A DNA stretch of 64,000 nucleotides from Stictocephala bisonia (Eukaryota; Arthropoda; Insecta; Hemiptera; Membracidae): contig JAQJVL010002702.1 of assembly GCA_035578905.1 (NCBI GenBank), forward strand, positions 21,381-85,380, in the 5' to 3' direction. This document shows positions 49,813 through 58,308 of the stretch, piece by piece (the stretch's first letter is position 1; each line of letters begins with the position of its first letter). The position numbers and the translations under genes are program-made. The notes under the pieces are model-generated. The model searched no databases. It was not told the DNA's origin and was given only the letters and a program-made list of their open reading frames with translations.

Positions 49813-50379
49813 GTATTGTTTGTGGTGAAATTTTTTTTTCAGTTTTCATTTACTGACAATTTTTTTGACTTCCCAAAAAGAAAATTTCTCAACATCTAAA
49901 AAAAAATGGTTTGGCCTTTTAAATTTTTTGATTTAAAATATGGGGTTTTGCCAAAAAAAAAACAGTACTGAAAAAGCAAAGGTTTTTTTAAATTTAAAAT
50001 TGTTTTAAAACCCAAAATCTGAAAATAAAAGGAAGCAAAATTTTTTTAAAACAAGTACAGTAAGCGCCGGGGTTTTCCGAACTAAAAGGGGGACAAGGGG
50101 TTTTTCGGGGTAACGAAAAAAATTCCCGGATAATCGAACATGAAAAGACAACATTTTAAAATTATATATGTAACGAAATTCTTAGTAGTTAAAAGGCTAA
50201 AAAAATTATCAAACTAAAATTATTCATGTATTTCTATTATTAAATCAATCAGAATGCATGGATATAACTTTTAAAGAACAATTTATTATACATAGATACA
50301 GTACAATGCATACTTTTTATTTAGAGAAAAAGTCCAAAATTTGTTTTTGCTTTAGCCCTGACACTTTTTTTTTCCTGCT

Positions 50380-52106
50380 AAATCTCGTAAGCGTTTGAAA
50401 TTGAGCAGTTGGAGAGCATCACTTTCATCTTGTCTTTCCAACCACTTCATTGCCGTCTCCAAGCAGTAGAAAGCCTCCTCATGTGATGGTCCTTTATTTT
50501 CTTCAACGTGATCTTCATCGTCATCAGGCTCCTCGTCATCCTCATTAAGCCTTTGAACACTGGCAATTATTTCATCATCTGTTTGAACCTCATATCCAGG
50601 GTCATCCTCGTCACATTCTAGCCATTCATGAATGTTTTCTTGGTCAAATTCCTCAAAAACCAGGTGACTGTTTTATAAGCCTCAGCTACCTCCGAAACAA
50701 ACTGGCTGTTTGAACCTCTTGAGTAGAAGGTGGATTTTCCTCACAATTGTTCATTGGCCTCGGTCTGCTTTATAAAGCTTACCCCAAGCTCTTCTCAGAG
50801 TGGTTTCTTTGACAAGAGTCCAGGCTTCTGCTGCCATGTACACAGCATCCTTCAGATTAATGTCTTTGTAGAGTTGGAAGATAGGTTTGTCTTCTTCTTG
50901 GCCAATAAGAACCTACGCAATAATGCCTTACAGGTAGAAATGTTTTTGAACGACACTATAACTCCCTGGGTCCATTGGTTGGAGTATGGATGTAACGTTG
51001 GGAGGCAAAAAATTACATTAAATTTTCCATTTTCTCTTTCAAGAGAACAGAGTTGAGGGATGCATGTAGCATTGTCAATCAATAAAAGCACATTTCCTTG
51101 GTTTCCAGTTTCACGCTGATGTTTTTTTACCTCTGGGATGAATACCTTTTCATACCCATTCAACAAAATATCAGAAGACATCCAATGAATTGGTCTTGAT
51201 TTTTGTAAGTGACAGGCAAAGTCTTTATTCCCTTGAACAACGTGGATTTTTGGACTTCCCTATAATAAGCAATGGAAGCTTATGGCTTCCCGTTATATTT
51301 GCGCACACCATTGCAGTTATGCGGGATTTGCTAGCTTTGAATCCAGGTGATGACATTTCATTTTTAGAACTAGAGATTTCGTCGGCATCTTTTTCCAAGT
51401 AAAGGCCAGTTTCATCGCCGTTATACACATTGTCAGGGTTAAAAGCCTCTTTTTCTATCAAATTTTTAAATGAAATTTTAAAACTTTCAGCTGCTGCAAC
51501 ATCAGCAGACAATTTTTCCCCTTGAATATCTATTTCTCGTATTCCATGGCGGGATTTTTTTTTTTTTTACTTCACTCGCCAGTTGACATGGGCCTACAGG
51601 CCTGTGCGTCAACCTTATTCAACGAGTGAAGTACCGACCGTTGGCTCAGTGGGGATTGGAACCTTGGACCTTGCCCTCCGCAGTCCGAAGCCTTATCCAC
51701 TGAGCCACCACGCCGGCAAAACGCTTCAGCCACCCAGTAGAAGCTTTAAAATCAGCATCACCACCGAGCTTATTGTTCATTTCAAGCGCTTTTTCGCATT
51801 TCAAAGGGCCACTTATAGGCTGTCCTTGACCACGTACCTGCATGAACCATGTATAAACTGCTGTGTCAAATCTTGGTTTTTTGGCAAGTTTTCATTGTTT
51901 TTCTGTTCAAGCTTCCATCAGCACTGTCAAGCACACACCGCAAATTTCAAGATAGAATCGCTCTTCTTTTTTATTCTGAAATTGTTTGCTTTACCAACAC
52001 TGTATTCTTGAGCTAAACTTGCTCCACTAGAACCACTTTTCAATCGCTTTATTATAGTAAGTTTATCCGACACACTTAGAACAACGCGTTTCCTTTTTGA
52101 AGACAT
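50380..52106 (-). pseudogene. Tigger-like transposase (DDE/CENP-B family), interrupted
   Basis: Starts at the ATG of MSSKRKRVVLSVSDKLTI (52106). Domains in order: psq-type HTH (KRKRVVLSVSDKLTIIKRLK), CENP-B HTH ending GWLKRF, DDE_1 catalytic domain (first Asp in NGDETGLY, then SKSRITAMVCANITGSHKLP and LLIIGKSKNPRC; second Asp in LLLIDNA), and a C-terminal tail with an acidic stretch. Function when intact: cut-and-paste transposition. Broken by 1-bp indels near 51190-51220 and 50850, and by the SINE at 51555-51717, which splits KRF from SRHGIREIDIQGEK. It is a separate gene from its ARFGEF host and lies antisense to it. Confidence 0.88.
51555..51717 (-). mobile_element. tRNA-derived SINE nested in Tigger
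   Basis: On the minus strand it starts GCCGGCGTGGTGGCTCAGTGG with box A TGGCTCAGTGG (plus 51697-51707) and box B GGTTCCAATCC (plus 51653-51663), then a short body and a poly(A) tail of 14 A (plus 51555-51568). Total about 163 bp. It interrupts the transposase between codons for KRF and SRHGIRE. No clear target duplication is visible; the tail may have absorbed it. Read as protein it yields the spurious VAQWIRLRTAEGKVQGSNP, a well-known giveaway of tRNA-like heads. Confidence 0.88.
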
Positions 52107-52418
52107 TGCAACAGAACTGTCTCGAACCAAACGTCACAACAAACAGCACTACGATACGTTCCCGGCAAAGGCTCACAAGCCACTGACTAGTGACTATACT
52201 ACGAGCGCCGAGTCACGTAGGCCGTAGGCGGCAGACGTATTTAAGCGCTGCATACAGTGAACGACACCAGCGCAGCGGGAGTTTCGGTTGGCGCGCGAAT
52301 TTGAATTACGTACTTGAGAATCACGTTCAAATATGAATTACAGTACATACATATTAGGGCATTCGGATAACCGACGGTTCGGAATGATCGACGTTCGAAT
52401 AATCGGCGCTCTACTGTA

Positions 52419-52600
52419 GTAACATCTTCAATATCACCTTTCATTTTGAGGCAACACTCGCACAGTTCTTGAAGGTTTTGCATAATTGTGATGAAAAGAG
52501 GTTCATTCTTGCTCCTTATACACGTGCTTATTTTTTCCTGAAGCTGTGTCAAAAAACTTCCTGCTCTCCAACATTTTTTAGCAACACTAATAACCACAGA
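52419..52600 (-). other. Unidentified coding-like segment at Tigger insertion point
   Basis: Minus ORF from 52597 reads through CWRAGSFLTQLQEKISTCIR and NLQELCECCLKMKGDIEDV before entering the Tigger terminal repeat. Composition is protein-like, but the sequence on the other side of Tigger (below 50056) does not continue it, perhaps because it lies in the low-accuracy block. It could be an older mobile element into which Tigger inserted. Not identified. Confidence 0.25.
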
Positions 52601-52929
52601 AGCTATAGACAGAGTAGTAAAAATAATTATATTCTTTTAGAGGAATGAAGCAGACAACTGTAAACATATTGTTACAAGACGGTATGATACTAGATATTAC
52701 AAACGTCGCCATTGCCAATTTCAGGCTGAACATGACATTTTAAGTAACGTTTCATCAGTAATTGGCCGGTTACAAAGAAGTCTCTGTTTTGGAAGAACTG
52801 CAAAAAGGGACCAGTTAAAGCGATGACCCGGTTGAAAGGTGATCAATTAAATTAAAATTTTAAATAACTAATGTCTAAAACATTTTATTTTTATTTGAGT
52901 AAGAATTTACATGTATTTAGTTCCCATTG

Positions 52930-53996
52930 TAATGAAATGAAATGAAATGAAAAACATTTTATTTTCTGAAGCAAAGTTAGGACCATTAGGTCCTCTCTTA
53001 CACTTAACCTCATAAAGAAAAATTAATACTTAACTAAAATGAGTATAATCTAAAGAGTTCTTATGTGTTTCACTGCTTGCTGAGCACATTATTTATAAGT
53101 TAAAACAACAATTTAAAAAAATCAGAGTTTTAAGATAATTAAAACTAAACAAATTAAGCATAAAGCATGAAAGAACATAAAACAAAGAAGAAAACAAAAA
53201 CTATTACTTACATGAAAAAATAAATAAATAAAATAAAATAAATAAACAAATAAAAAAATAATAAATAAAAAAATATATAATGAATAAAATAATATAAAAT
53301 AAAAAGTATTCCATGTTCACAACAAAACATACATCACACATACACTCAGTCCAGCATTGACAGCACGGCCAAGGCCTACAACCCCCACGAATCCGCACGA
53401 CAACCACCTCCCATAGTGCCGCAACAAACCGAGCTCGACTATCAATATTTCGAATTGAAGGATCAAGTTTATTCGCACAGTATGTAGGCAGTGACAGTAA
53501 AAGATCTATTGTAAAGTGCTGTTCGATGAGCTGGAATAGTTAACATTGAAGAACCCTGACGCGTGTCCCGATTACTTATGCTGAAGTTAAACACAAAATT
53601 TGAAGCTAAATAAGAAGGATTTTTGGATTGAAGAACATTGTACAGTAAAGATACAATTTTGACCTTTCTGTACTCAAGTAACTTTAGTAAATTTAGCCGT
53701 CTGAAATAAGGAGTGATATGTTCATCTCGACGAAGATTGAAAATATAACGTAGACAGTAGTTCTGCGCTCGTTGAAGTTTATCAGAAAGATGGGTAGGCA
53801 TGTCATTGATGACAATGTCGCAGTTGTCAAAGTGGGGAAATACAAGAGTTTTCACTAGCATAATCTTAACATCTAAAGGTAAACAGTTATAATATCTCTT
53901 AAGAGTGTGAATACCAGCAAAAACCCTATTACATGTTAAAGATACATGATCAGACCATGTAAGTGTAGTATTCAGATTGTAATCAGATTCCAAAGA
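52930..53996 (-). mobile_element. 5'-truncated non-LTR retrotransposon (jockey/CR1-like), LINE-B
   Basis: Minus ORF 53993-53469 (174 codons) encodes the end of ORF2: LTWSDHVSLTCNRVFAGIHT, then PHFDNCDIVINDMPTHLSDK, LQRAQNYCLRYIFNLRR and LLKLLEYRKVKIVSLLYNVL, the thumb and C-terminal region after the palm of jockey/CR1-like reverse transcriptases. The palm is missing, so the copy is 5' truncated near 53996. About 500 bp of AT-rich 3' region follows, ending in a (TTTCA)4-5 tail (plus 52931-52950), the microsatellite-like 3' end common in CR1/I-type elements. No obvious target duplication was found. Confidence 0.82.
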
Positions 53997-54084
53997 AAAA
54001 ATTTAGTGTTGTCTTTTGTTCCTGGTGTTTTATTCCTTGTATTTTGACCAAATGAAAAACTTATAACAAGATGGACACCAATAA

Positions 54085-54330
54085 TCACTTGATTGGTGGA
54101 AGGGGCGCCTTGTTGGTGCGGCTCCTCCCCTGCATAACTGGTTGACAAGTTCTTACTTTATAGCCTGGAGGTTTTATTGTCACCAGTCTCAGAAATACTA
54201 CTGAGGATGCCACATCACAGCATGGGCGAAAACATTTGGTGATGTAAATTAACACCTTGATGCAGTCGTTATCCGGGACTTTTATTATTAGAAATGACAC
54301 CGGCCCCTTGAGCCTTATCAAAATAAGATA
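54085..54330 (+). mobile_element. Hammerhead-bearing repeat, degenerate copy
   Basis: Related by eye to the palindromic repeat at 58130-58355: it shares CTGAGGATGCCACATCA, a CGAAA-like box, TTTGGTGATGTAAAT and CACCTTGATGC. The hammerhead core (CTGAGGA at 54201-54207) is kept, but the second box reads GAAAACATTTGG instead of GAAACGTTTGG and stem I has an ACTA/TGGT mismatch, so the ribozyme is probably dead. The minus ORF over it (54085-54321) is a shadow. Confidence 0.6.
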
Positions 54331-54537
54331 AATGAAAAGCTCTTTTAAATGGCTTTTTTTAATTAATTATCATTACATTAATATTTATATTGAATACATA
54401 ATTTACAAAGTTTCAGAATCAAATATATTGTATTAGAAAAATTTTTTCAATTAACTCTAATTAGTTAAAATAAGTATAGTTAAAAGATAAATAAGAGGAT
54501 AATTGAGTTTTGTAAATAAACTAGTTTGTGTGTTCAG

Positions 54538-54798
54538 TTGTACAGTGAGCACTGCCTGGAGGATGGTAACGTAAGTGAGGAAGACCGGGCCTGGGTACGT
54601 GGCTGGTTTCCCCTGCTCTTTGAGTTGTCATGCATCGTGAGCCGCTGCAAGCTAGACGTCCGTACTCGCGCTCTCACTGTCCTGTTTGAGATTGTTAAGA
54701 CTCATGGAGACGCCTTCAAACAACATTGGTGGAAAGACCTGTTCCAAGTTTTGTTCAGAATATTTGACAACATGAAACTTCCGGAACACCACACTGAG
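54538..54798 (+). CDS. ARFGEF1/2: ARFGEF exon o: HDS3
   Basis: Acceptor GTTCAG ends at 54537; donor GTTAGT starts at 54799. 87 intact codons: [19 protein letters not shown], then [60 protein letters not shown] and KLPEHHTE. This is the core of HDS3 in BIG proteins ([25 protein letters not shown]). Phase 0 in and out. The sequence is clean and GC-richer than its introns, showing that exons outside the low-accuracy block are well preserved. Confidence 0.97.
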
Positions 54799-55114
54799 GT
54801 TAGTTACCTTGAGATTTGGAGATTCATTATTTTAATCTATATTTATAATTTCTGATGTAGATGCCGTTGTAAATTATTATTATTTTGTCAAAAAGGATAA
54901 TCCACAGTAATTTTAGAATGGGATATGTTATGTTGAAAATAAAATCACCATTCATATAAATTGTAAACAGTACTGGACTATACTATAAAGACTTATTTGG
55001 GTATGATTTGTATAGCCTGTTTATTTGGTAAGTGCGAATGCTGAAGGACCGTAACCATTGATACATATGTGAGAATATAATTACTTACGTTTATTAATCA
55101 GTCAATCTGTCCAC

Positions 55115-55173
55115 TAGAGAACTGGACAACGCGTTTCAAATCAAAAGATTCATCATCAGGTCATTTGTCTCTA
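55115..55173 (-). ncRNA. Type I hammerhead ribozyme motif (HHR-2) of PLE-A
   Basis: Minus strand. Core CTGATGA (plus 55153-55159) and GAAA (plus 55134-55137). Stem I: GAC with GTC (plus 55160-55162 and 55125-55127), internal loop, then TAGAGA with TCTCTA (plus 55168-55173 and 55115-55120), 6 bp perfect. Stem II: AATC-TTTT-GATT, 4 bp, with unpaired bases next to the core. Stem III is the palindrome ACGCGT, with no loop, so cleavage would need a dimer. Predicted cut between plus 55128 and 55127. Located downstream of the GIY-YIG fragment in the same sense, the place known for PLE hammerheads. Confidence 0.72.
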
Positions 55174-55427
55174 TTAAGTTGATTTTGAATCGTATTTTAT
55201 ATAAAGTTCACACATATAAAAAACACATCCTGGCACGCACTTATATAGTCCTGTGAGTGATTGACGGACAAGAACTGGATTACACTTCAGTTATCCCCCT
55301 CTTTCACCTATATCATTGCTTTTATTAGGATCAGCTGTGACTATTGATTTGCTTTATGTATGAGAGTGTTCAATAATATGTTAGAGTCAAAATGTATCTT
55401 GTCACCTGAGTAAATGGGGATTATTTT

Positions 55428-55631
55428 TTAAGTGAATTTTTCATATTCTTCTAGTGTGTTTAATAGTTTACTTTTGTGGCAAAAATAAATTGTCTGTAAA
55501 TTTTCATCTATTGATTGAAGAGAATGATTGGTATCAAGGAGGTGCTGAGCGATGCGTGATTTCTGTTTATTGTGCTTGGGGTCTGGATAGTGTTCTTTAA
55601 ATCTTGTGCGAAAAGATCTTCCTGTCTGTCC
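55428..55631 (-). pseudogene. PLE GIY-YIG endonuclease C-terminus
   Basis: 67 codons plus a TAA stop, open throughout. Reads GQTGRSFRTRFKEHYPD, then KSRIAQHLLDTNHSLQS and FCHKSKLLNTLEEYEKFT. The GQTGRSF.TR..EH segment is the start of the second half of the GIY-YIG domain (the Arg is the catalytic-helix Arg), and the closing LNTLEEYE with its Glu is the metal-binding helix of PLE endonucleases. The GIY and YIG strands and the whole reverse transcriptase are missing upstream because the copy is truncated at 55632-55647, where the inverted repeat starts. Not translated as such; it is the diagnostic of the element. Confidence 0.85.
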
Positions 55632-55647
55632 TAATCAGTGGTCATAG

Positions 55648-55880
55648 CTGATCCTAATGAAAACAATGATATAGGTGAAGGAGAGGATAACTGAAGTGTA
55701 ATCCAGTTCTTGTTTGTCAATCACTCACAGGACTATGTAAGTGCGTGCCAGAATGTGTTTTTACGTATATGAACTTTATATAAAACAAGTTTCAAGTTTA
55801 ATAGAGACAAATTAATTTTGATTTGAAAAGCATCGTCTAGTTCTCTAGTGGACAGATTGACTGATTAATACACGTAAATA
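55648..55880 (+). repeat. Inverted copy of PLE-A terminal repeat, hammerhead core lost
   Basis: Reverse complement of 55083-55335. Both outer stem I strands survive (TAGAGA near 55802 and TCTCTA near 55842), but the CTGATGA box is deleted and the GAAA region reads TTGAAAAGCATCG. The ribozyme cannot form. Confidence 0.75.
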
Positions 55881-55968
55881 ATTATTGATCGTCTTTCTGG
55901 GGCTAAAATGTCTAATTTTAATAGTGAGAGTATACTTGAAAAGTAATTTTAGCATTTATTCAGTAATA

Positions 55969-56024
55969 ATTTAGTTAATATTAGTCCCAATTTAATTATT
56001 GGGGGGGATTAATATTAACTAAAT
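55969..56024. repeat. Perfect 15-bp hairpin
   Basis: ATTTAGTTAATATTA (55969-55983) pairs perfectly with TAATATTAACTAAAT (56010-56024); inside, CCCAA and TTGGG pair again. A compact stem-loop, perhaps a tiny MITE remnant. Confidence 0.7.
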
Positions 56025-56899
56025 TAATCCCTTATCCCAAACTAGGTGTAATTTGCTGTTTAATTAACTAACACATATCACAAAACCACATAGTGTCACT
56101 AACAACTTCATTTGATGCTTGAATCATTTTAAGTTGTATGTATATTTTTATATTAGGTTTCTTAATTTTTGATTGTAGAGCACTTGTATTATCAGTTAAA
56201 TTCACTGATTTTTTTTAAATCTCTTAGTTTGAATAAGATGTTGGTTTAGTGCCACCAATTCAACCATTACTTGTGATTTTGAAATAATATTTTTGGAGTT
56301 TTAGTTTGATAAGAATGCAAATAACAATTGTTTTTGTTTTATTCCTTATATCTTTTTTAGTATTATATTTCTTCTTTTTGCCAATGCAGATCCATCAGCC
56401 AATCTCCATAATGGGTGAAAACTTTTGGGGTAGTTTAGAAAGTGTAAGTTTGTTTATTTTTTGAGAATGGTGTGATGTCGGTTGACTGCATGAGAAGTTC
56501 TTGACATACTGTCATATGATCCATGTTTTGTTCCGCTAAATTGGGATTTTATTTTCATATTTAAGTTAATTCACAATGAACGGTTTGGTTTGTTTGTGAA
56601 TGTGCTAACAAGTGGTCATATTTTAATTTTATTTTCATAGAAGGTATGATATTTATCTATAACATAAAATTATAAAAAGATATATGTATTGGCCTTTTTA
56701 TTAGGTTTAAAAATAATTTACCACAGAAGAGCCTGTCATAAATGAACTAAAATCCTCATCTCAGACTTCAAAATACCTACATAAACTTGACTGTTTATGT
56801 TCATGCAAACCCTAAAGTACATCGCTAAAAATCTGACTGAATTCAAAAACGACCTACAAACCTGGTTAAGTATACCCATTACATTTTAACACATCACTT

Positions 56900-57146
56900 A
56901 AAAATTTTTTTTATTTAAAAGGAGAGGCCAATCCTCCTTCTTAACCTTACTCTGCCCATTCTCTGTAGTCTATTGATCTTTGTGGAGAACTTATTCAGAC
57001 AGAGTAAGGGGGCAAACCAGTATAGTAGAAGGTGAATATTATTGATAAACCCAGTAAATAAATCCAGTTTAGGTCAGATTAGAACCAGCACTATCTTTAA
57101 CCAAAGCTTAAAGTCCTGACGCCTTAAACCGCTCGGCCACCAGCTC
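56900..57146 (-). mobile_element. tRNA-derived SINE (class-II-tRNA-like head)
   Basis: Minus strand: box A TGGCCGAGCGGTTTAAGGC (plus 57121-57140) is that of a tRNA-Leu/Ser type, and box B GGTTCTAATC (plus 57078-57087). The body continues to an A-rich 3' end near 56905 (AAATAAAAAAAATTTTT). Length about 245 bp. A functional tRNA is excluded: no acceptor stem pairing and no CCA-side closure. Different in head from the SINE in Tigger, so at least two SINE families are present. Confidence 0.68.
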
Positions 57147-57404
57147 ACCCCCTTCCTTCCACCTAAGTTCCCTTCCTATTTCAATCAAGAAACAACTGAC
57201 CAACGACAGTAACGTTTTTATATATCAGACATACCTATAAATGTGAATAACCCTGTCAGTATAAAATGAATGTTATGTTCTTTCCTTGCATCAAACAATT
57301 GATATATTTATTTATTATTAACTTTCCAATTGTCAAGATAAGGAAGAAGATAAGTTGTGAACGAGAACGTCAAGTGTAGTTGAGTGATAACAGTCTTTGT
57401 TGAT

Positions 57405-57461
57405 AAGTGGACTGATCTTTGTTAAAGGCCATTTGATGGTAACCCAATAATCAGTCCACTT
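57405..57461. repeat. 12-bp perfect inverted pair
   Basis: AAGTGGACTGAT (57405-57416) and ATCAGTCCACTT (57450-57461) with a 33-bp loop. No further evidence of a mobile element. Confidence 0.5.
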
Positions 57462-58210
57462 AATGTGGAATCTCACCCTTTCACTACTTGAACTCTGCTC
57501 TCATTCCTTGTAAATATCCAAACTTTGACCAAACCAACCCCACATGAACTCTAGACTCTGCAGTAGTGTCCACGCCAAAGGCAACCATTTATTGAACAAT
57601 GTGTGGTTATTAGGAGAACTTGTTACAAAATAATTTACTTCACAAAGTCCCTGAACCCCAAAAAGTATCCATTAAAAGTGTATTATTTTTATATAACTTT
57701 AAGAATTGTAATTTTTTGAATTTACGATACTGACTTGTATATTATTGATATAAAATTAAAAATGTGATGATAATCGTGGGCGAGCGAATTAGAAATTTAA
57801 AGAAGTGAGAGAGAAAGATAAATATGCATTTAAGAGGGGTAGCGAGAAATATTTTAAGGAGTAACTCATGTCTTAGAATTCCTAAGACATAAGCATAACA
57901 AGAAAGAATCAAAATGCAATGTCGACAAATTCAATGCATCGTTTTGTTTCGTCATTCAAATGTTAAAATGAAATTTTTTAAAACAAAGAAAGGTTGGAAT
58001 GCCATGTTTTTTCTTATCTTTAATTCCTCCTTTTTTCTACAATAGGGGAGTTAATGGTATGACTGTCCATATTAAAATTCTTTCATCCCCACTTTTTAAA
58101 TCAAATGTTTAACTCATCTTAGTTCGTAGGTTCAAGCGGCTGGTGTCATTACTAAAAACTACAGCATCTAGTAACGACCGCATCAAGGTGTTATTTAAAA
58201 TATTTACATC

Positions 58211-58253
58211 ACCAAACGTTTCGACCATGCTGTGATGCGGCATCCTCAGTGGT
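58211..58253 (-). ncRNA. Type I hammerhead ribozyme motif (HHR-3)
   Basis: Minus strand. Stem I ACCA (plus 58250-58253) with TGGT (plus 58211-58214); core CTGAGGA (plus 58243-58249); stem II about 3 bp (GCC/GGT) with one extra base on each side; GAAA (plus 58219-58222); stem III palindrome ACGT; predicted cleavage between plus 58215 and 58214 (GTT triplet). All core boxes intact. Confidence 0.68.
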
Positions 58254-58265
58254 GGTCTCAGAGAT

Positions 58266-58308
58266 ACCACTGAGGATGCCACATCAGTGTGCGGGCGAAA
58301 CGTTTGGT
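58266..58308 (+). ncRNA. Type I hammerhead ribozyme motif (HHR-4)
   Basis: Stem I ACCA (58266-58269) with TGGT (58305-58308); core CTGAGGA (58270-58276); stem II GCC/GGC directly before GAAA (58297-58300), with one extra T after the core as in the sister copy; stem III palindrome ACGT (58300-58303); predicted cleavage after 58304. It has the same sense as the host gene, so self-cleavage in the ARFGEF pre-mRNA is conceivable, though the loop-less stem III makes activity in cis as a monomer doubtful. Confidence 0.7.

Larger units (their letters stand above)
12060..50160. other. Low-accuracy block (unpolished sequence)
   Basis: Between these approximate limits the sequence is filled with runs such as TTTTTTT, AAAAAAA, CCCC and GGGGG, and known coding sequence is broken every 10-30 bases. 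Nine ARFGEF exons in correct order, splice sites included, remain legible, as do three LINE reverse transcriptases, so the block belongs here. The Tigger transposon gives a control: its left terminal repeat (50058 onward, inside the block) is badly altered while its right one (ending 52416, outside) is clean. Errors typically replace a base by its neighbour or expand a run. Likely cause: a gap filled with raw long reads, or a segment that failed polishing. Confidence 0.9.
50058..52416 (-). mobile_element. Tigger/pogo-family DNA transposon, full length, inactive
   Basis: Flanked by TA at 50056-50057 and 52417-52418, the target duplication of Tc1/mariner/pogo elements. Right end (reverse complement from 52416) begins CAGTAGAGCGCCGATTATTC; left end begins CAGTAAGCGCCGG, the same repeat with block errors. 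The CAGTAGAG start is typical of Tigger. The minus strand encodes the transposase: N-terminal helix-turn-helix (52106 to 51927), CENP-B type HTH (51843-51718), DDE core with VYNGDETGLY (about 51435) and NVLLLIDNA (about 51085), and the C-terminal GPSHEEAFYCLETAMKWLE (about 50490-50440). The frame is interrupted by several indels and a SINE, so the copy is inactive. Length 2359 bp including the SINE. Confidence 0.92.
49813..54537 (+). other. ARFGEF intron (4.7 kb) with Tigger, LINE and hammerhead repeat
   Basis: Mostly mobile elements: Tigger 50058-52416 (with a nested SINE), non-LTR remnant 52930-53996 and a hammerhead-bearing repeat 54085-54330. Confidence 0.75.
55083..55880 (-). mobile_element. 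Penelope-like element remnant with inverted terminal copies (PLE-A)
   Basis: The centre (55428-55631, minus) encodes the C-terminal GIY-YIG endonuclease region of a Penelope-like retroelement. The sequence downstream in element sense (55335 down to 55083) recurs as an inverted copy upstream (55648-55880); both contain GTGATTGACRRACAAGAACTGG-like and CCAGTTCTCTAGTGGACAG-like blocks. PLE insertions commonly carry such terminal repeats, often inverted and with 5' truncation of the body, which fits: the reverse transcriptase is absent. Divergence between arms is roughly 10-15% by eye. It is antisense to the host gene. Confidence 0.82.

Noticed and set aside
50730..51056. Plus-strand ORFs across Tigger (also 51190-51402 and 51583-52011)
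   Set aside because: Shadows of the minus-strand transposase and the SINE.
56393..56450. Possible micro-exon after TGCAG, before GTAAG
   Set aside because: Splice-like ends are present, but ARFGEF exons o and p already join directly in phase and the encoded peptide does not belong to the family.
57078..57140. Candidate tRNA-Leu/Ser gene (minus strand)
   Set aside because: A and B boxes are present but the acceptor stem and full cloverleaf do not form, and a SINE-like body follows.
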